From CAYHWW01 sp964360145 (lineage in GTDB: Bacteria; Bdellovibrionota; UBA1018; CAYHWW01): a stretch of DNA of 16,888 nucleotides. The stretch is from the NCBI GenBank assembly GCA_964360145.1, contig CAYHWW010000061.1, positions 1 to 16,888 on the forward strand. Direction: 5' to 3'. Below, in pieces: positions 1-8,073 of this stretch (the first letter of the stretch is position 1; every line of letters starts with the position of its first letter). Made by a program: the position numbers and the translations under genes. The notes below the pieces were generated by a model. It saw only the letters and a program-made list of their open reading frames with translations. It was not told where the DNA came from and ran no database searches.

Positions 1-20
1 GCCTATTCGTAGACTCTGTT

Positions 21-917
21 TTACCGCGGATCCTCAACCAAATTTCTGGCTAGGCTTGCTGGCAGCTGGATTGTAAAACAAGTTTTACCGATGGTGGAGT
101 CCAAGAACAGCGACCCTTCATGTTGTTTCATGATCTCTTGCGCGATGCAGAGCCCGAGACCTGTGCCCTGTCCCGCGGGTTTCGTCGTGAAGAACGGGTC
201 CATGATGCGATGGCGCACGGCCTCGGGGATCCCGGGCCCCGAGTCAATGACATGGATGCTCACTTGGTTGTTCTCGTACCTGACGTCGATCTTGATGGTC
301 TTTTTTTCCTGTCCCTGGACCGCGTCGAAAGCATTGTTGATCAGGTTGAGGAGAACCTGCGACAATGCGCCGGAGCGTCCCCTCACGAGGATCTCCGCAT
401 ATTGGTTCTCGTCAAAAACAAAGTTTATTTCGTGGGAGCTCAGTCTTCCCTTACAAATAATGAAGATTGTCTCAAATACTTCAGTGAGCGAAATAACCTG
501 CATGGGATCGTTGCGCTTGTCTCGCGCCAGGGACTTGAGGCTGAGGATAATATCGCGGATGCGAGTAATCAGCTTGAGAGCCACGTCCGTATTTTTTGAA
601 ACCACGGCGGGCTTAGTGGCCGAAGTTTGAATGTTTTCGATACAGAGCAAAAGTCCCGCCAGCGGGTTATTGATTTCATGGGCGATGCCCGCGGACATGA
701 GGCCAATCGACGCCATGCGCTCATTGTGGACCAAGTTCTCTTGCTGTAGCGTCAGCTTTTCATCGCGCACGGTGAGGCGTGCGCTGACGAGAGACAAAAA
801 CCGCTCCCATTGCGGTAGGGTGGGTGCCTCGTGAGCGGTCACCTGGGCTTGCTCCAGCAGCTGATTCAATACTGACTCACGAGGTGGAACGTCCATGGCA
901 TATTGTAGTCGATGCAT
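21..917 (-). CDS. Soluble sensor histidine kinase (HisKA + HATPase_c)
   Basis: Two-component histidine kinase of 298 aa that autophosphorylates on His and passes the phosphate to a response regulator. Residues about 40-70 form a probable coiled coil. The H-box is AHEINNPLAG, with the phospho-acceptor at H80. The N-box lies around 190-199 (LNLINNAFDA), the G1 box is DSGPGI (225-230), the F-box is PFFTTK (241-246) and the G2 box is GTGLGL (251-256), so the catalytic core is complete. There is no membrane segment, PAS or HAMP domain, so it is cytosolic and the first 40 residues or a partner protein must carry any sensing. The ATG at 917 has a GAGG ribosome site about 8 nt upstream. It is divergent from the 1060-3886 operon, whose last gene encodes a receiver/HD-GYP regulator; pairing of the two is inference. 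Family call is secure; the signal is unknown. Confidence 0.93.
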   Translation of the reverse strand: MHRLQYAMDVPPRESVLNQLLEQAQVTAHEAPTLPQWERFLSLVSARLTVRDEKLTLQQENLVHNERMASIGLMSAGIAHEINNPLAGLLLCIENIQTSATKPAVVSKNTDVALKLITRIRDIILSLKSLARDKRNDPMQVISLTEVFETIFIICKGRLSSHEINFVFDENQYAEILVRGRSGALSQVLLNLINNAFDAVQGQEKKTIKIDVRYENNQVSIHVIDSGPGIPEAVRHRIMDPFFTTKPAGQGTGLGLCIAQEIMKQHEGSLFLDSTIGKTCFTIQLPASLARNLVEDPR

Positions 918-1059
918 GCTTCAAACCTCAAAGCTGCAATGCGTGGAGTGAAAAACTTATGCAACGCGATGCGTCGGCAGGGTGGCAAGCGGTATGTTTG
1001 GCCCTCGGGCGCTCCACTTCATCCTTCAGATTTTGTTGTAATTCGGGCATGCTTCCACC

Positions 1060-1929
1060 ATGTCTGTTTCTGATAAACCGGTGGTCATATCTTGTGCCTT
1101 GACGGGGGCCGCGACGACACGCAAGCAGTGCCCCGTGTTGCCCTACACCCCCATCGAAATCGCCGCGGAGGCTCAGCGCGCCTACGAGGCCGGGGCCACC
1201 ATCGTGCATATTCACGCGAGGGAAGACGATGGCAAGCCTTCCTGGAACGCTGATATCTTCAAGCGCATCAAAGAAGAGACAGAAAAGCGCTGCCCCATAC
1301 TCATCAATTTCTCCACGGGCGGCATCGGCAACACCATCGAAGACCGCACGGAACAGCTGAAGGTCGCGCCCCCCCATATCGCGGCGTTGAACATGGGTAC
1401 GATGAACTATGCGATCTATTCTTCGGAGAAGAAGAAATTCCACATGGAGCTCATCTTCGAAAACCCGTTCCGGGATATCATCACCGCGCTCACCCGCATG
1501 CAGGAGCACGGAGTCATACCTGAGATGGAATGCTTCGATGCCGGCCATATTTGCAATGCGGAGCCCTTGATCGACATGGGGCTTTTGAAGCCGCCCTTCC
1601 ACTTCAGTCTCATTCTAGGCGTTACGGGGGGCATTTCCGCCACTCCGAAAAATCTCAAGTTCATGAGTGAAATCCTGCCGCGGGGTTCAGAGTGGCAGGT
1701 CATCGGCATTTCCCGGGACCAGTGGTGGCTTTGTGACGAAGCGCTCAAGTTGGGGGGCCATATTCGCGTCGGCCTTGAAGACAACTTCTACTTGCCCGAT
1801 GGCAAGACCATGGCCAAGGGCAACGGAGAGCTGGTGGAGCACGCCGTGCAATTGGTGAAAAAACATGGAAAGCGCGTGGCGAGCCTGGAAGAAACCCGGC
1901 GCATCATGGGACTCACTGAGCTGAAATGA
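1060..1929 (+). CDS. BKACE family beta-keto acid cleavage enzyme (DUF849; Kce-like)
   Basis: A 289-aa protein of the beta-keto acid cleavage enzyme family. Its founder, Kce, converts 3-keto-5-aminohexanoate plus acetyl-CoA to 3-aminobutyryl-CoA and acetoacetate in lysine fermentation; other members use different beta-keto acids. Sequence signs are the N-terminal VVISCALTGA strand, the zinc-binding HxH in VHIHAR (H50, H52), the loop NFSTGG (83-88) and the late RVGLEDN (235-241), where E240 fits the third zinc ligand. Length is normal for the family and no signal peptide is present, so it is cytosolic. It is the first gene of a three-gene operon and its stop overlaps the next ATG (ATGA). No other lysine-fermentation gene is in view, so the real substrate is open. 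Family confidence is high, substrate unknown. Confidence 0.93.
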   Translation: MSVSDKPVVISCALTGAATTRKQCPVLPYTPIEIAAEAQRAYEAGATIVHIHAREDDGKPSWNADIFKRIKEETEKRCPILINFSTGGIGNTIEDRTEQLKVAPPHIAALNMGTMNYAIYSSEKKKFHMELIFENPFRDIITALTRMQEHGVIPEMECFDAGHICNAEPLIDMGLLKPPFHFSLILGVTGGISATPKNLKFMSEILPRGSEWQVIGISRDQWWLCDEALKLGGHIRVGLEDNFYLPDGKTMAKGNGELVEHAVQLVKKHGKRVASLEETRRIMGLTELK

Positions 1930-2483
1930 ATCTAAGAAGCTTCCTTGTCTTGTTCGCTCTGATGCAGATGGCGATGGTCTCTCTAGCAGGGGCCGTGGAA
2001 GTGGCTTTTCTCCGGGTCTACGATGGCAACGGTCAGCTGGTGGAACTGACTCCTGGTGGCGTGGGCTTCGCCCATGTGGCTATCCGCTACCGTGGGATGT
2101 GGTTTCATGCCCATCCCTTTGGGGGGGTGCAGCTGAGCCCTGACTTGAGCGCATTCGGCGAGGTAGACAGCATTCTCGAACATCCTGATTGGAGCGAACC
2201 CTTGTCCGACTTGGTGAGTGAGCTCCTCAACAAGCCCTATGACCACGAGTTCCTGTGGGGGGACGGCGAGGCTTATTACTGCTCTGAACTGGTGGGGGTC
2301 TTGCTCAACGTGGCCCCGCGGGCCATGAGTTTTGAAGGCCCGTATTGGGATGCGTATTTCGCCGCACGAGGCAATCCACCACGGCCCCAAGGTCTGGGGA
2401 TATCCCCGGACGGCCTGTTTTTTGAGTTGCTTCGTCGTGGCTTCATGCCGGTGTCGGACTGTGAAATGGCGCTTCGAAAATGA
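1926..2483 (+). CDS. Secreted YiiX/YebB-like permuted papain-fold (NlpC/P60 superfamily) protein
   Basis: A 185-aa exported protein. Residues 1-23 form a Sec signal peptide with likely cleavage after AGA. The mature part resembles the YiiX/DUF830 branch of circularly permuted NlpC/P60 cysteine hydrolases: the catalytic His lies in GFAHVAIR (H50), and the catalytic Cys lies in YYCSELVG (C119) after a PYDHEF strand, with a late ISPDGLF segment typical of these proteins. Family members act on peptidoglycan peptides, amides or lipids, but the substrate here cannot be read. The ATG overlaps the upstream stop (ATGA) and its own stop overlaps the next start (ATGA), so it is translationally coupled to an enzyme gene and a regulator gene. 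Fold assignment is moderately sure and activity is inferred from the His/Cys pair. Confidence 0.78.
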   Translation: MNLRSFLVLFALMQMAMVSLAGAVEVAFLRVYDGNGQLVELTPGGVGFAHVAIRYRGMWFHAHPFGGVQLSPDLSAFGEVDSILEHPDWSEPLSDLVSELLNKPYDHEFLWGDGEAYYCSELVGVLLNVAPRAMSFEGPYWDAYFAARGNPPRPQGLGISPDGLFFELLRRGFMPVSDCEMALRK

Positions 2484-3886
2484 TGGCTGACGATGGCTCC
2501 AGCGACGCGGAGTCAAAACGTATTCTCATCGTGGACGATGAGGAGGATCTGCGCAAAATTCTAGGCGCCACCCTATCAAGCAATGGTTATCAGGTAACCA
2601 CAGCCGCTGATGTGCCGTCCGCGCAAAAGATACTCCTCGAAGGCCAGATCGGTTTGGTCCTCAGCGATGTGCGCATGCCTGGAGCCACTGGCATTGATCT
2701 CATGGTATGGATTAAAGAGCAGAATCTTTCGAAGGTCCGCGTTGTCTTGATGACTGGTTTCTCGGAAGTGGCGGATACGTTGGATGCCTCTCGGCTGGGT
2801 GCCCGTGGGTTTCTCATGAAACCTTTCAAGACGGAGGCCTTGCTCGAGGTATTGCAAAAAGCTTTGATGCGAGTCTCATGGGCTGATTTCGATGAAAAGG
2901 CCTACGCAAGCCTGACCATCAGTGAATTCATCTCTCCGCCAGCCTTGAAGTTCTCGCTTTATATTCGGCTCCATGATGGGCGTTTTTTGAAAATAGGCGA
3001 GCCTGGCGACGTGGTCCCTCGCGATAAGCTCCTGGAGCTCCGCACCAAAGGCATCAATGAGATTTGGCTCGGCATGGAGGACTTCAAAGTTTACAAAGAA
3101 GAGCAGGTCAAGGTCGCGAGAGCTGTCATCAAGCGTACGGACATTTCCAGCGAAAATCGCATCAAAATGCTGAAGTCCGCCGGTGAGCTTGCCTTCGAGC
3201 AGATGCGTCTCATGGGAGTCAATAACGAACGAGTCGCGGAAGCGATCGAGGTGATGAAGGCCGCAATCGAGGTTATCCTGGAAAGCGATACGTCGGTGGC
3301 CACTCAGTTGCTTGAGAGCTCAAATGCCACGGTCTACTCCCACTCGGTGTCAGCGGCGGTATTGGCGGCAACCTACACGAAGCTCATGGGCTGGTCCGCG
3401 GCCAAAAACATCAACATGCTTATTTTGTCTGCCTTCCTCCATGACGTTGGGTTGTGTGAATTCCCCGTCGCGCTGCAGATGAAAAAGATTCTCTTCATGG
3501 ACAAAGAAGAGCGTGCCCTGTACGAAACACACCCCAAGCGATCCTACGACTTGCTGAGTGAGGTGAAGGGGTTACCCAACGAGGTGCCACTCATTATTTT
3601 GCAGCATCACGAGACCGCGGCGGGCACGGGTTATCCCTTGAGGCTGAGCAAGACTGACATCATGCCCCTCGCACGAGTGGTGCACCTCATCGACCGCTAT
3701 CTGGAGGAGTGGGAGCGGTTGCCCATCGCGGAAAAAAGCGTCCCCAACGCCGCGGTGACGACGCTCAATCGCCTGGTGACGTCAGACCCCATGTCATTTG
3801 AACGCAAAGATGTCATGGCCATGGAACTGGCGCTGAGTAATATGGACATGTCCAAGGCAAGACGAAAACTCCAATCGCTAGACTAA
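2480..3886 (+). CDS. Response regulator with receiver and HD-GYP-type output domain
   Basis: A 468-aa fusion. The receiver domain (about 14-130) has the acidic pair D19/D20, phospho-acceptor D63 (SDVRMPG), T92 and K114 (MKPF), so it should be phosphorylatable. A middle domain (about 150-215) reads as a beta-rich input module. The C-terminal HD-GYP-like domain (about 285-440) has H288, H321-D322 (LHDVGL), H351, H376-H377-E378 and GYP at 384-386. HD-GYP proteins usually hydrolyse cyclic di-GMP through a metal centre. Two consensus positions differ: HDIGK is HDVGL here, and HHExxDGxGYP reads HHETAAGTGYP. The metal ligands are kept, so activity is possible but not assured. The ATG at 2480 overlaps the upstream stop; a second in-frame ATG follows at once. 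It is the last gene of its operon, and the divergent kinase at 21-917 is a plausible partner. Confidence 0.9.
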   Translation: MMADDGSSDAESKRILIVDDEEDLRKILGATLSSNGYQVTTAADVPSAQKILLEGQIGLVLSDVRMPGATGIDLMVWIKEQNLSKVRVVLMTGFSEVADTLDASRLGARGFLMKPFKTEALLEVLQKALMRVSWADFDEKAYASLTISEFISPPALKFSLYIRLHDGRFLKIGEPGDVVPRDKLLELRTKGINEIWLGMEDFKVYKEEQVKVARAVIKRTDISSENRIKMLKSAGELAFEQMRLMGVNNERVAEAIEVMKAAIEVILESDTSVATQLLESSNATVYSHSVSAAVLAATYTKLMGWSAAKNINMLILSAFLHDVGLCEFPVALQMKKILFMDKEERALYETHPKRSYDLLSEVKGLPNEVPLIILQHHETAAGTGYPLRLSKTDIMPLARVVHLIDRYLEEWERLPIAEKSVPNAAVTTLNRLVTSDPMSFERKDVMAMELALSNMDMSKARRKLQSLD

Positions 3887-3895
3887 GGCTCGGTC

Positions 3896-3938
3896 TTTTG
3901 CCGCCTGGCTTCGTTGTCGTCGTCGCCATGCGGCAAAA
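3896..3938. terminator. Long inverted repeat between convergent genes
   Basis: Arms 3896-3909 and 3925-3938 (TTTTGCCGCCTGGC and its near-complement) pair at 13 of 14 positions around a 15-nt loop. It lies between the stops of two convergent genes, the usual place for a bidirectional terminator. There is no separate T-run after either arm; the only T/A runs are inside the stem. It could therefore be a weak terminator, an RNA 3'-end stabiliser or a REP-like element. Looser outer arms at 3852-3865 and 3944-3957 (12 of 14) are nested around it. Confidence 0.55.
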
Positions 3939-3963
3939 TACCTTCGCCTTGTCTTGGTCTGCG

Positions 3964-6180
3964 TTAATAACGGGTTTTAATCAGGAACATGATGCTGTTT
4001 TTTGCGCAGAGGTTGCAGTAGCCAAACTGCTTCACCATGGCCTCCATGGTGCGGCGGGTGAGCTTGGCGGTGTCTGAGTCCCGATCCTCTTTATCCGTGC
4101 CGTAGAGGGCCAGTACGTTGTTCATGCCGGACATCCGTGACCGTTGCTGCTCGAAGTAGTGGTTCGCAAGCTTTGCCATGAACTCGGGGAATACCACTCC
4201 GTACTTCATGGGCTCATGGGGGTGATCCAGGGAGTAGGCGCCGATGACCGTGATGACGTTCTGGCGGAATATCTCGCACTCGCGGACGCCGTGGGGCGCT
4301 TCCACGATCTTCTCAAATTCCTCGAGCATGCTCTCGTCGGCATTCTCCATGCGACCGGTGATGGGGTTCTTGATTTTCTCGCCTTTGAGGAGCGGTGAGA
4401 GCTGGGTGATGTACTTCTTGATGTAGTCTTCGTACTGGGTGCGCTCGAAGATGCCCATGCTCTCTCGCACCTCCTGGTCCAAGAGGTTCAGGTAGTCGGC
4501 TCGCACCATGGCGATGAACTCATAGGCGTCGTGGTAACCGTCCCGCACGTCTTGCTTCAAAAACTCGTATTCACTGACCCGCTTCACGAATTGCTCCAGC
4601 TCTTGGAACACGGTGAGCGGCGACAGGCAGGAGAACTCGGGGTTCTGGGCGGCGTCGTGGAGGATGCCCTTGATCTCCCGGGCGGAGGCCCCCACGCGGC
4701 CCTCGTAATAGGGCACGGAGGAGTATTCATCACGGATGCGGGGAATGGCGGTTTTGAGGAACTTGCGGCTCTCGGGGGCGAGGTTGGCGGGCATTTCGCC
4801 GCGGTCATAGAGGCGCGCTTTATCCATGGGGGTCAGGGCCGCGATCACTTCAGTGAGGTCCGATGAATAATTGCTGGGATTGGGTTTTTTGAGGCGCGTG
4901 AGCACCGCCCACAGGGCCGCCACGTGGGTGGTGTGGGGGGAGACGTGCTTCGCCCCCGCGATCTTGTCGATCTGGATGTCGTAGATTTTTTTCTCCTCGG
5001 AGTGTTCGAGGATGTAGGGCACGCGCACGAGCTCGATGCGCGCTTTGAAGGAGGTGAAGTCGGGAAACTCCTTGAAGGCGTCGAGCTGGATCTCGTTGGT
5101 TGACCCGAAAAAGAGCAGGTCGAGGGAGACTTGCGTCGCGCCGATGTTGAGCATGCCCTGCTCACAGGCGGTCAAGAGATACTTGAAGGTGTCCACGGGG
5201 CGCTTCAAGAGATCGGCGAAGTCCACGATGCCCCGGTTGCCGTCGGGGAGATCCCCCAGCAGCTCATAAAGATTCAAGTGATGGAGGCTGGGGGGCAGTT
5301 GCGCCATGGAGCGGTCCGCGGAGACCTGGCGGCTGACGCCATCCACGTGCATTTGGGGTTCGATGGTGACCGCAGCCTCGCGGTAACGCTTGCTCACGAA
5401 GAAGCGTTCCACCTGGACGTGCATGAGCACTTTCGACATGTCCCCTTTGTAGCGCGTGAGGAGAGACTCGAAAATCTGGTGGGACTTATGGGAGAGCGCG
5501 CCCTTAGTGAGATAGTCGGGGAGCTGGAAGCGGGGGCTGCCCTTGCCTTTGTTTTTGGTGCGCTCGAAACTTTGTTCGATGAACTTCACGCGCACGTCCG
5601 CGGGCAGCAGCAGCAGCGGGTGGTCACGCAAATCGCACGGGATGCGGGACTGGATCTCGTCGTCGCCTAGTTTCGCGAAGCTCGCCAGCTCTTTTCCGCC
5701 GGAGGAGGTGAGGCCGAACCCCGTTTTCAGATACTTCTCCACGGGGAAGATCCAGTTGAACTTGTAGAGCGCGCCCTCGTGGGAGTGGCTGTAATGTTCC
5801 AGCCCACGGACCAGGCATTGGATCATGCTGGATTTGGCGGAACCATTGGGGCCATGGAGGAGGATGAGCTTGTTGTTGATGCCCTCTTTGGCGAAGGCTT
5901 GGAGTCGGCTGTAGATTTCATTTTGGGGGACGAGCTGCCCCACCACCCGGCCCCGGGGGTCGGCGAATTCTTGATCGAATATTCTGAAGCGGGTGCCGTT
6001 ATCCGTTTTCGTGGTGCCGAAGGAGTCAATGGTATCCAGCAGGTACTGGGCGGAACCCCTGGTGTGCAGCTTGGGCTCGGCTGTCACCAGGTCCAGGTAT
6101 TCTTCGAAAGAGAGGATGCGCTTGTACTTCTCGAAGTCTTTTTTCAGTTCCTGTCCGTAATCTCGGAGGAGGGGATCCAT
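3964..6180 (-). CDS. prkA: PrkA-type AAA+ serine protein kinase
   Basis: A 738-aa cytosolic protein of the PrkA/YeaG family, which phosphorylates proteins on serine and acts in stress, stationary-phase or sporulation physiology. The N-terminal AAA domain has a Walker A GPNGSAKS (110-117). A later segment with NRGIVDFADLLKRP followed by LFFGSTNE matches the Walker B and sensor region of the family. The C-terminal third, from about residue 480, matches the PrkA kinase domain in length and position. It is longer than the roughly 640-aa enteric protein and ends with a CxxC (C722, C725) near the terminus. Its ATG lies 37 nt inside the end of the upstream nucleotidase gene, with AAAGG about 10 nt before it, which points to translational coupling. 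The usual partners yeaH and spoVR/ycgB are not in the window. Confidence 0.92.
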   Translation of the reverse strand: MDPLLRDYGQELKKDFEKYKRILSFEEYLDLVTAEPKLHTRGSAQYLLDTIDSFGTTKTDNGTRFRIFDQEFADPRGRVVGQLVPQNEIYSRLQAFAKEGINNKLILLHGPNGSAKSSMIQCLVRGLEHYSHSHEGALYKFNWIFPVEKYLKTGFGLTSSGGKELASFAKLGDDEIQSRIPCDLRDHPLLLLPADVRVKFIEQSFERTKNKGKGSPRFQLPDYLTKGALSHKSHQIFESLLTRYKGDMSKVLMHVQVERFFVSKRYREAAVTIEPQMHVDGVSRQVSADRSMAQLPPSLHHLNLYELLGDLPDGNRGIVDFADLLKRPVDTFKYLLTACEQGMLNIGATQVSLDLLFFGSTNEIQLDAFKEFPDFTSFKARIELVRVPYILEHSEEKKIYDIQIDKIAGAKHVSPHTTHVAALWAVLTRLKKPNPSNYSSDLTEVIAALTPMDKARLYDRGEMPANLAPESRKFLKTAIPRIRDEYSSVPYYEGRVGASAREIKGILHDAAQNPEFSCLSPLTVFQELEQFVKRVSEYEFLKQDVRDGYHDAYEFIAMVRADYLNLLDQEVRESMGIFERTQYEDYIKKYITQLSPLLKGEKIKNPITGRMENADESMLEEFEKIVEAPHGVRECEIFRQNVITVIGAYSLDHPHEPMKYGVVFPEFMAKLANHYFEQQRSRMSGMNNVLALYGTDKEDRDSDTAKLTRRTMEAMVKQFGYCNLCAKNSIMFLIKTRY

Positions 6181-8042
6181 CGCACCTGAACCTTTGCCGG
6201 GGGGTTGAAGAATTTTGCGGGGTCGAGGCCGTCACTATGAGCCGCGACGAACCCAGCGAAGGCGTCGCGACCCTTAAGCTCATAGTAATAGCGCAGACGG
6301 GATAAGGGCAACTTACCGTATACAATCCTGTTGTGATCGCCGCCCTGCGCAAGAAAGTCCAAGGTCGCCACGCGGTAGTCCCGATGCCGGTCCAGGGGCT
6401 TACCCTTGACGGTGATGCTTTTTACGATGTCCCGTTCCCAGAGCTCTTTTTTGCCATCGCCGTTGAGATCCCGATCCCAGGGGCCTTTTTTGTCCAGGGG
6501 GACGTCGTAGGCCTCGACGAAGATATTGGCGAATCCTGACACGCCGTGTTGGCCGCTGACGGCGATTTCCACCAGGGTTTCCAGGTCCTTGCCACTGAGG
6601 CGCGCTACGGTGAGAGCGTTGTCAAAGGGCAGGGCCTTGTAGACGTGACCGTAGAGGACATCTGGGGATGTGATGTCCGCCCGCACGCCACCGGCGTTCA
6701 TGATGGCGGCATCGGCGGGGGTGGGGGTTTTCAGGGACCGGGCGAGGAGGGAAGCTGCCACCGCATTGGTCAGCGGGTTTTCCTTCATGCGGTCTCTCAT
6801 GAAGGGTGCTTTGATTTTGCCCACGGGGCGGATTTTGATTTTTTCCGCTGCGTCGCGATAGGGTTTGAGAGCTGCGGTGAGGTCGGCGGGCGCGGGTGCT
6901 TCGGGGAAGAGAGCGTCCAGGTCGCCCTCAAGAGTGTGGTGTTGGAACCACGTGCGGGCGAGCTCTGGTTTGGCGCCGGGCCCGCGGTTGAACTTCAAGT
7001 AGAGCACGCCCAGGGATTTAGCGTAGGCGCCGGATTCAATGACAGGGGTGCCATTGATGACTTCATTGGCAACGAGGTGGGTGTGGCCCGCGACGGCGGC
7101 GTCCAACGTGCGATAGGGCAGCGCCATCAAGAGGTTGTACATTTCCGCCCGATCACTGTCTTCGCGGCAGGAGCCGAAGGGCGCGGGTTTGTCGCTGCTG
7201 TGTTCTCCGCTGCATTGGAGGCCTGTGTGGGCGACGAGGATGACGGCATCACAATTTTCTTCGCGTCTGAGGTATTCAGTTTCCGCGGCGATGACTTTTT
7301 GGAGGGGGAGAAACTCGAGGTCAGCGACGAAGGCGGGCAGTGTGATGTGCGGTGTGTCGCTGGTGATGGCCCCGATGATGCCTACTTTAAGGCCGTTGAT
7401 TTTGCGGATGATGTGGGGCGGGAAGAGGGTGGTGCGGCCCAGGGCGTTGCGGAATTTCAGTTTGGCCGTGGGGGAGGCGCCGAAGGGGGCTGTTTTGGGA
7501 GCGCGCCCTCTCTTGTAGGCCACGTTGGCGGCGAGCCAGGGGAACTGGGATTGCTTCACGCGGTCGTTCATGGCGCCCCGGGGGTGTTCGCCGGGGCCGG
7601 GGATGCTGGGGCCGGGGCGGCTGGGGCCGTGGTCGATGTCGTGGTTACCCATGGCCACCACGTCGATGCCCGCGCTGTTGAAGACGTCGATGACGGCGCG
7701 GCCTTTGCTTTCATTGCCTTCGATGCTGCCTTGGAAGAGGTCGCCGGCGCTGACGGTGAGGGCTTTGTCTTTGTGGCGTGCCTTGAGGGCGCGGATGCCG
7801 CGGGTGAAGGCTTCCGCCCGGTCAATGGTGGCGTGGAAGTCTGTTGATGAAATGATGACGAGGTCCGCCTCTTGCTGGGCGGTGGTGGCGGCATCGGGGC
7901 CGGCGGCGAGGATCTCCAGCGGCAGCTCCCGGGAGCCGTCGCGGGCCACGTGGGTGGCGGAGCAGGCGGCCAGGGTAGCGGCCAGCGCCGCGGTGAGGAC
8001 GCCGGAGAAAAAGGTTTGCGTCAGAGAACGGTATTTAGTCAT
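6144..8042 (-). CDS. Lipoprotein metallophosphatase / 5'-nucleotidase family
   Basis: A 632-aa envelope lipoprotein. The chosen ATG at 8042 starts a clear signal peptide with lipobox LAAC (C27 lipidated); an upstream extension to 8192 would bury that signal, so it is rejected. No clear ribosome site is seen. The calcineurin-like metallophosphatase domain has STDFH (D68, H70), GDLFQG (100-105), GNHD (132-135), AHTG (271-274) and GHTH (319-322), the dinuclear metal set. The 5'-nucleotidase C-terminal domain (about 405-590) has MNAGGVRAD, LPFDNAL and LAQGGDHN. It should hydrolyse nucleotides or UDP-sugars outside the cytoplasmic membrane to scavenge nucleoside and phosphate. Oddities are a Pro/Gly-rich loop (139-153) encoded by G4-tract DNA, and an EF-hand-like loop at 525-536 (DLNGDGKKELWE). 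Its end overlaps prkA by 37 nt. Confidence 0.93.
   Translation of the reverse strand: MTKYRSLTQTFFSGVLTAALAATLAACSATHVARDGSRELPLEILAAGPDAATTAQQEADLVIISSTDFHATIDRAEAFTRGIRALKARHKDKALTVSAGDLFQGSIEGNESKGRAVIDVFNSAGIDVVAMGNHDIDHGPSRPGPSIPGPGEHPRGAMNDRVKQSQFPWLAANVAYKRGRAPKTAPFGASPTAKLKFRNALGRTTLFPPHIIRKINGLKVGIIGAITSDTPHITLPAFVADLEFLPLQKVIAAETEYLRREENCDAVILVAHTGLQCSGEHSSDKPAPFGSCREDSDRAEMYNLLMALPYRTLDAAVAGHTHLVANEVINGTPVIESGAYAKSLGVLYLKFNRGPGAKPELARTWFQHHTLEGDLDALFPEAPAPADLTAALKPYRDAAEKIKIRPVGKIKAPFMRDRMKENPLTNAVAASLLARSLKTPTPADAAIMNAGGVRADITSPDVLYGHVYKALPFDNALTVARLSGKDLETLVEIAVSGQHGVSGFANIFVEAYDVPLDKKGPWDRDLNGDGKKELWERDIVKSITVKGKPLDRHRDYRVATLDFLAQGGDHNRIVYGKLPLSRLRYYYELKGRDAFAGFVAAHSDGLDPAKFFNPPAKVQVRWIPSSEITDRN
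7580..7626 (+). other. G-quadruplex-forming sequence inside the nucleotidase gene
   Basis: The + strand, which is the template for the minus-strand gene, carries six tracts of four or more Gs at 7580-7584, 7593-7596, 7599-7602, 7608-7611, 7614-7617 and 7623-7626. The last five are separated by loops of only 2-6 nt, a very good four-tetrad quadruplex motif. It encodes a Pro/Gly-rich loop after the GNHD motif, so it may simply reflect GC-rich codons. Confidence 0.6.
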
Positions 8043-8073
8043 GGGGGATAGCGTAATGCGCGGGGGGCTGGCT

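Noticed and set aside
21..917. Kinase as a fragment broken from a larger sensor
   Set aside because: A good start codon with ribosome site and a coiled coil before the H-box indicate an intact short soluble kinase.
928..1602. 224-codon open frame on the - strand over the BKACE gene
   Set aside because: The opposite frame encodes a full, motif-bearing BKACE protein; this one has no family features.
5131..5670. 179-codon open frame on the + strand inside prkA
   Set aside because: Antisense shadow of a recognisable PrkA coding region.
6546..7847. 433-codon open frame on the + strand inside the nucleotidase gene
   Set aside because: It is antisense to a gene with complete catalytic motifs, and its translation is Gly/Val/Asp/Phe-rich with no recognisable domain, typical of a GC-rich shadow.
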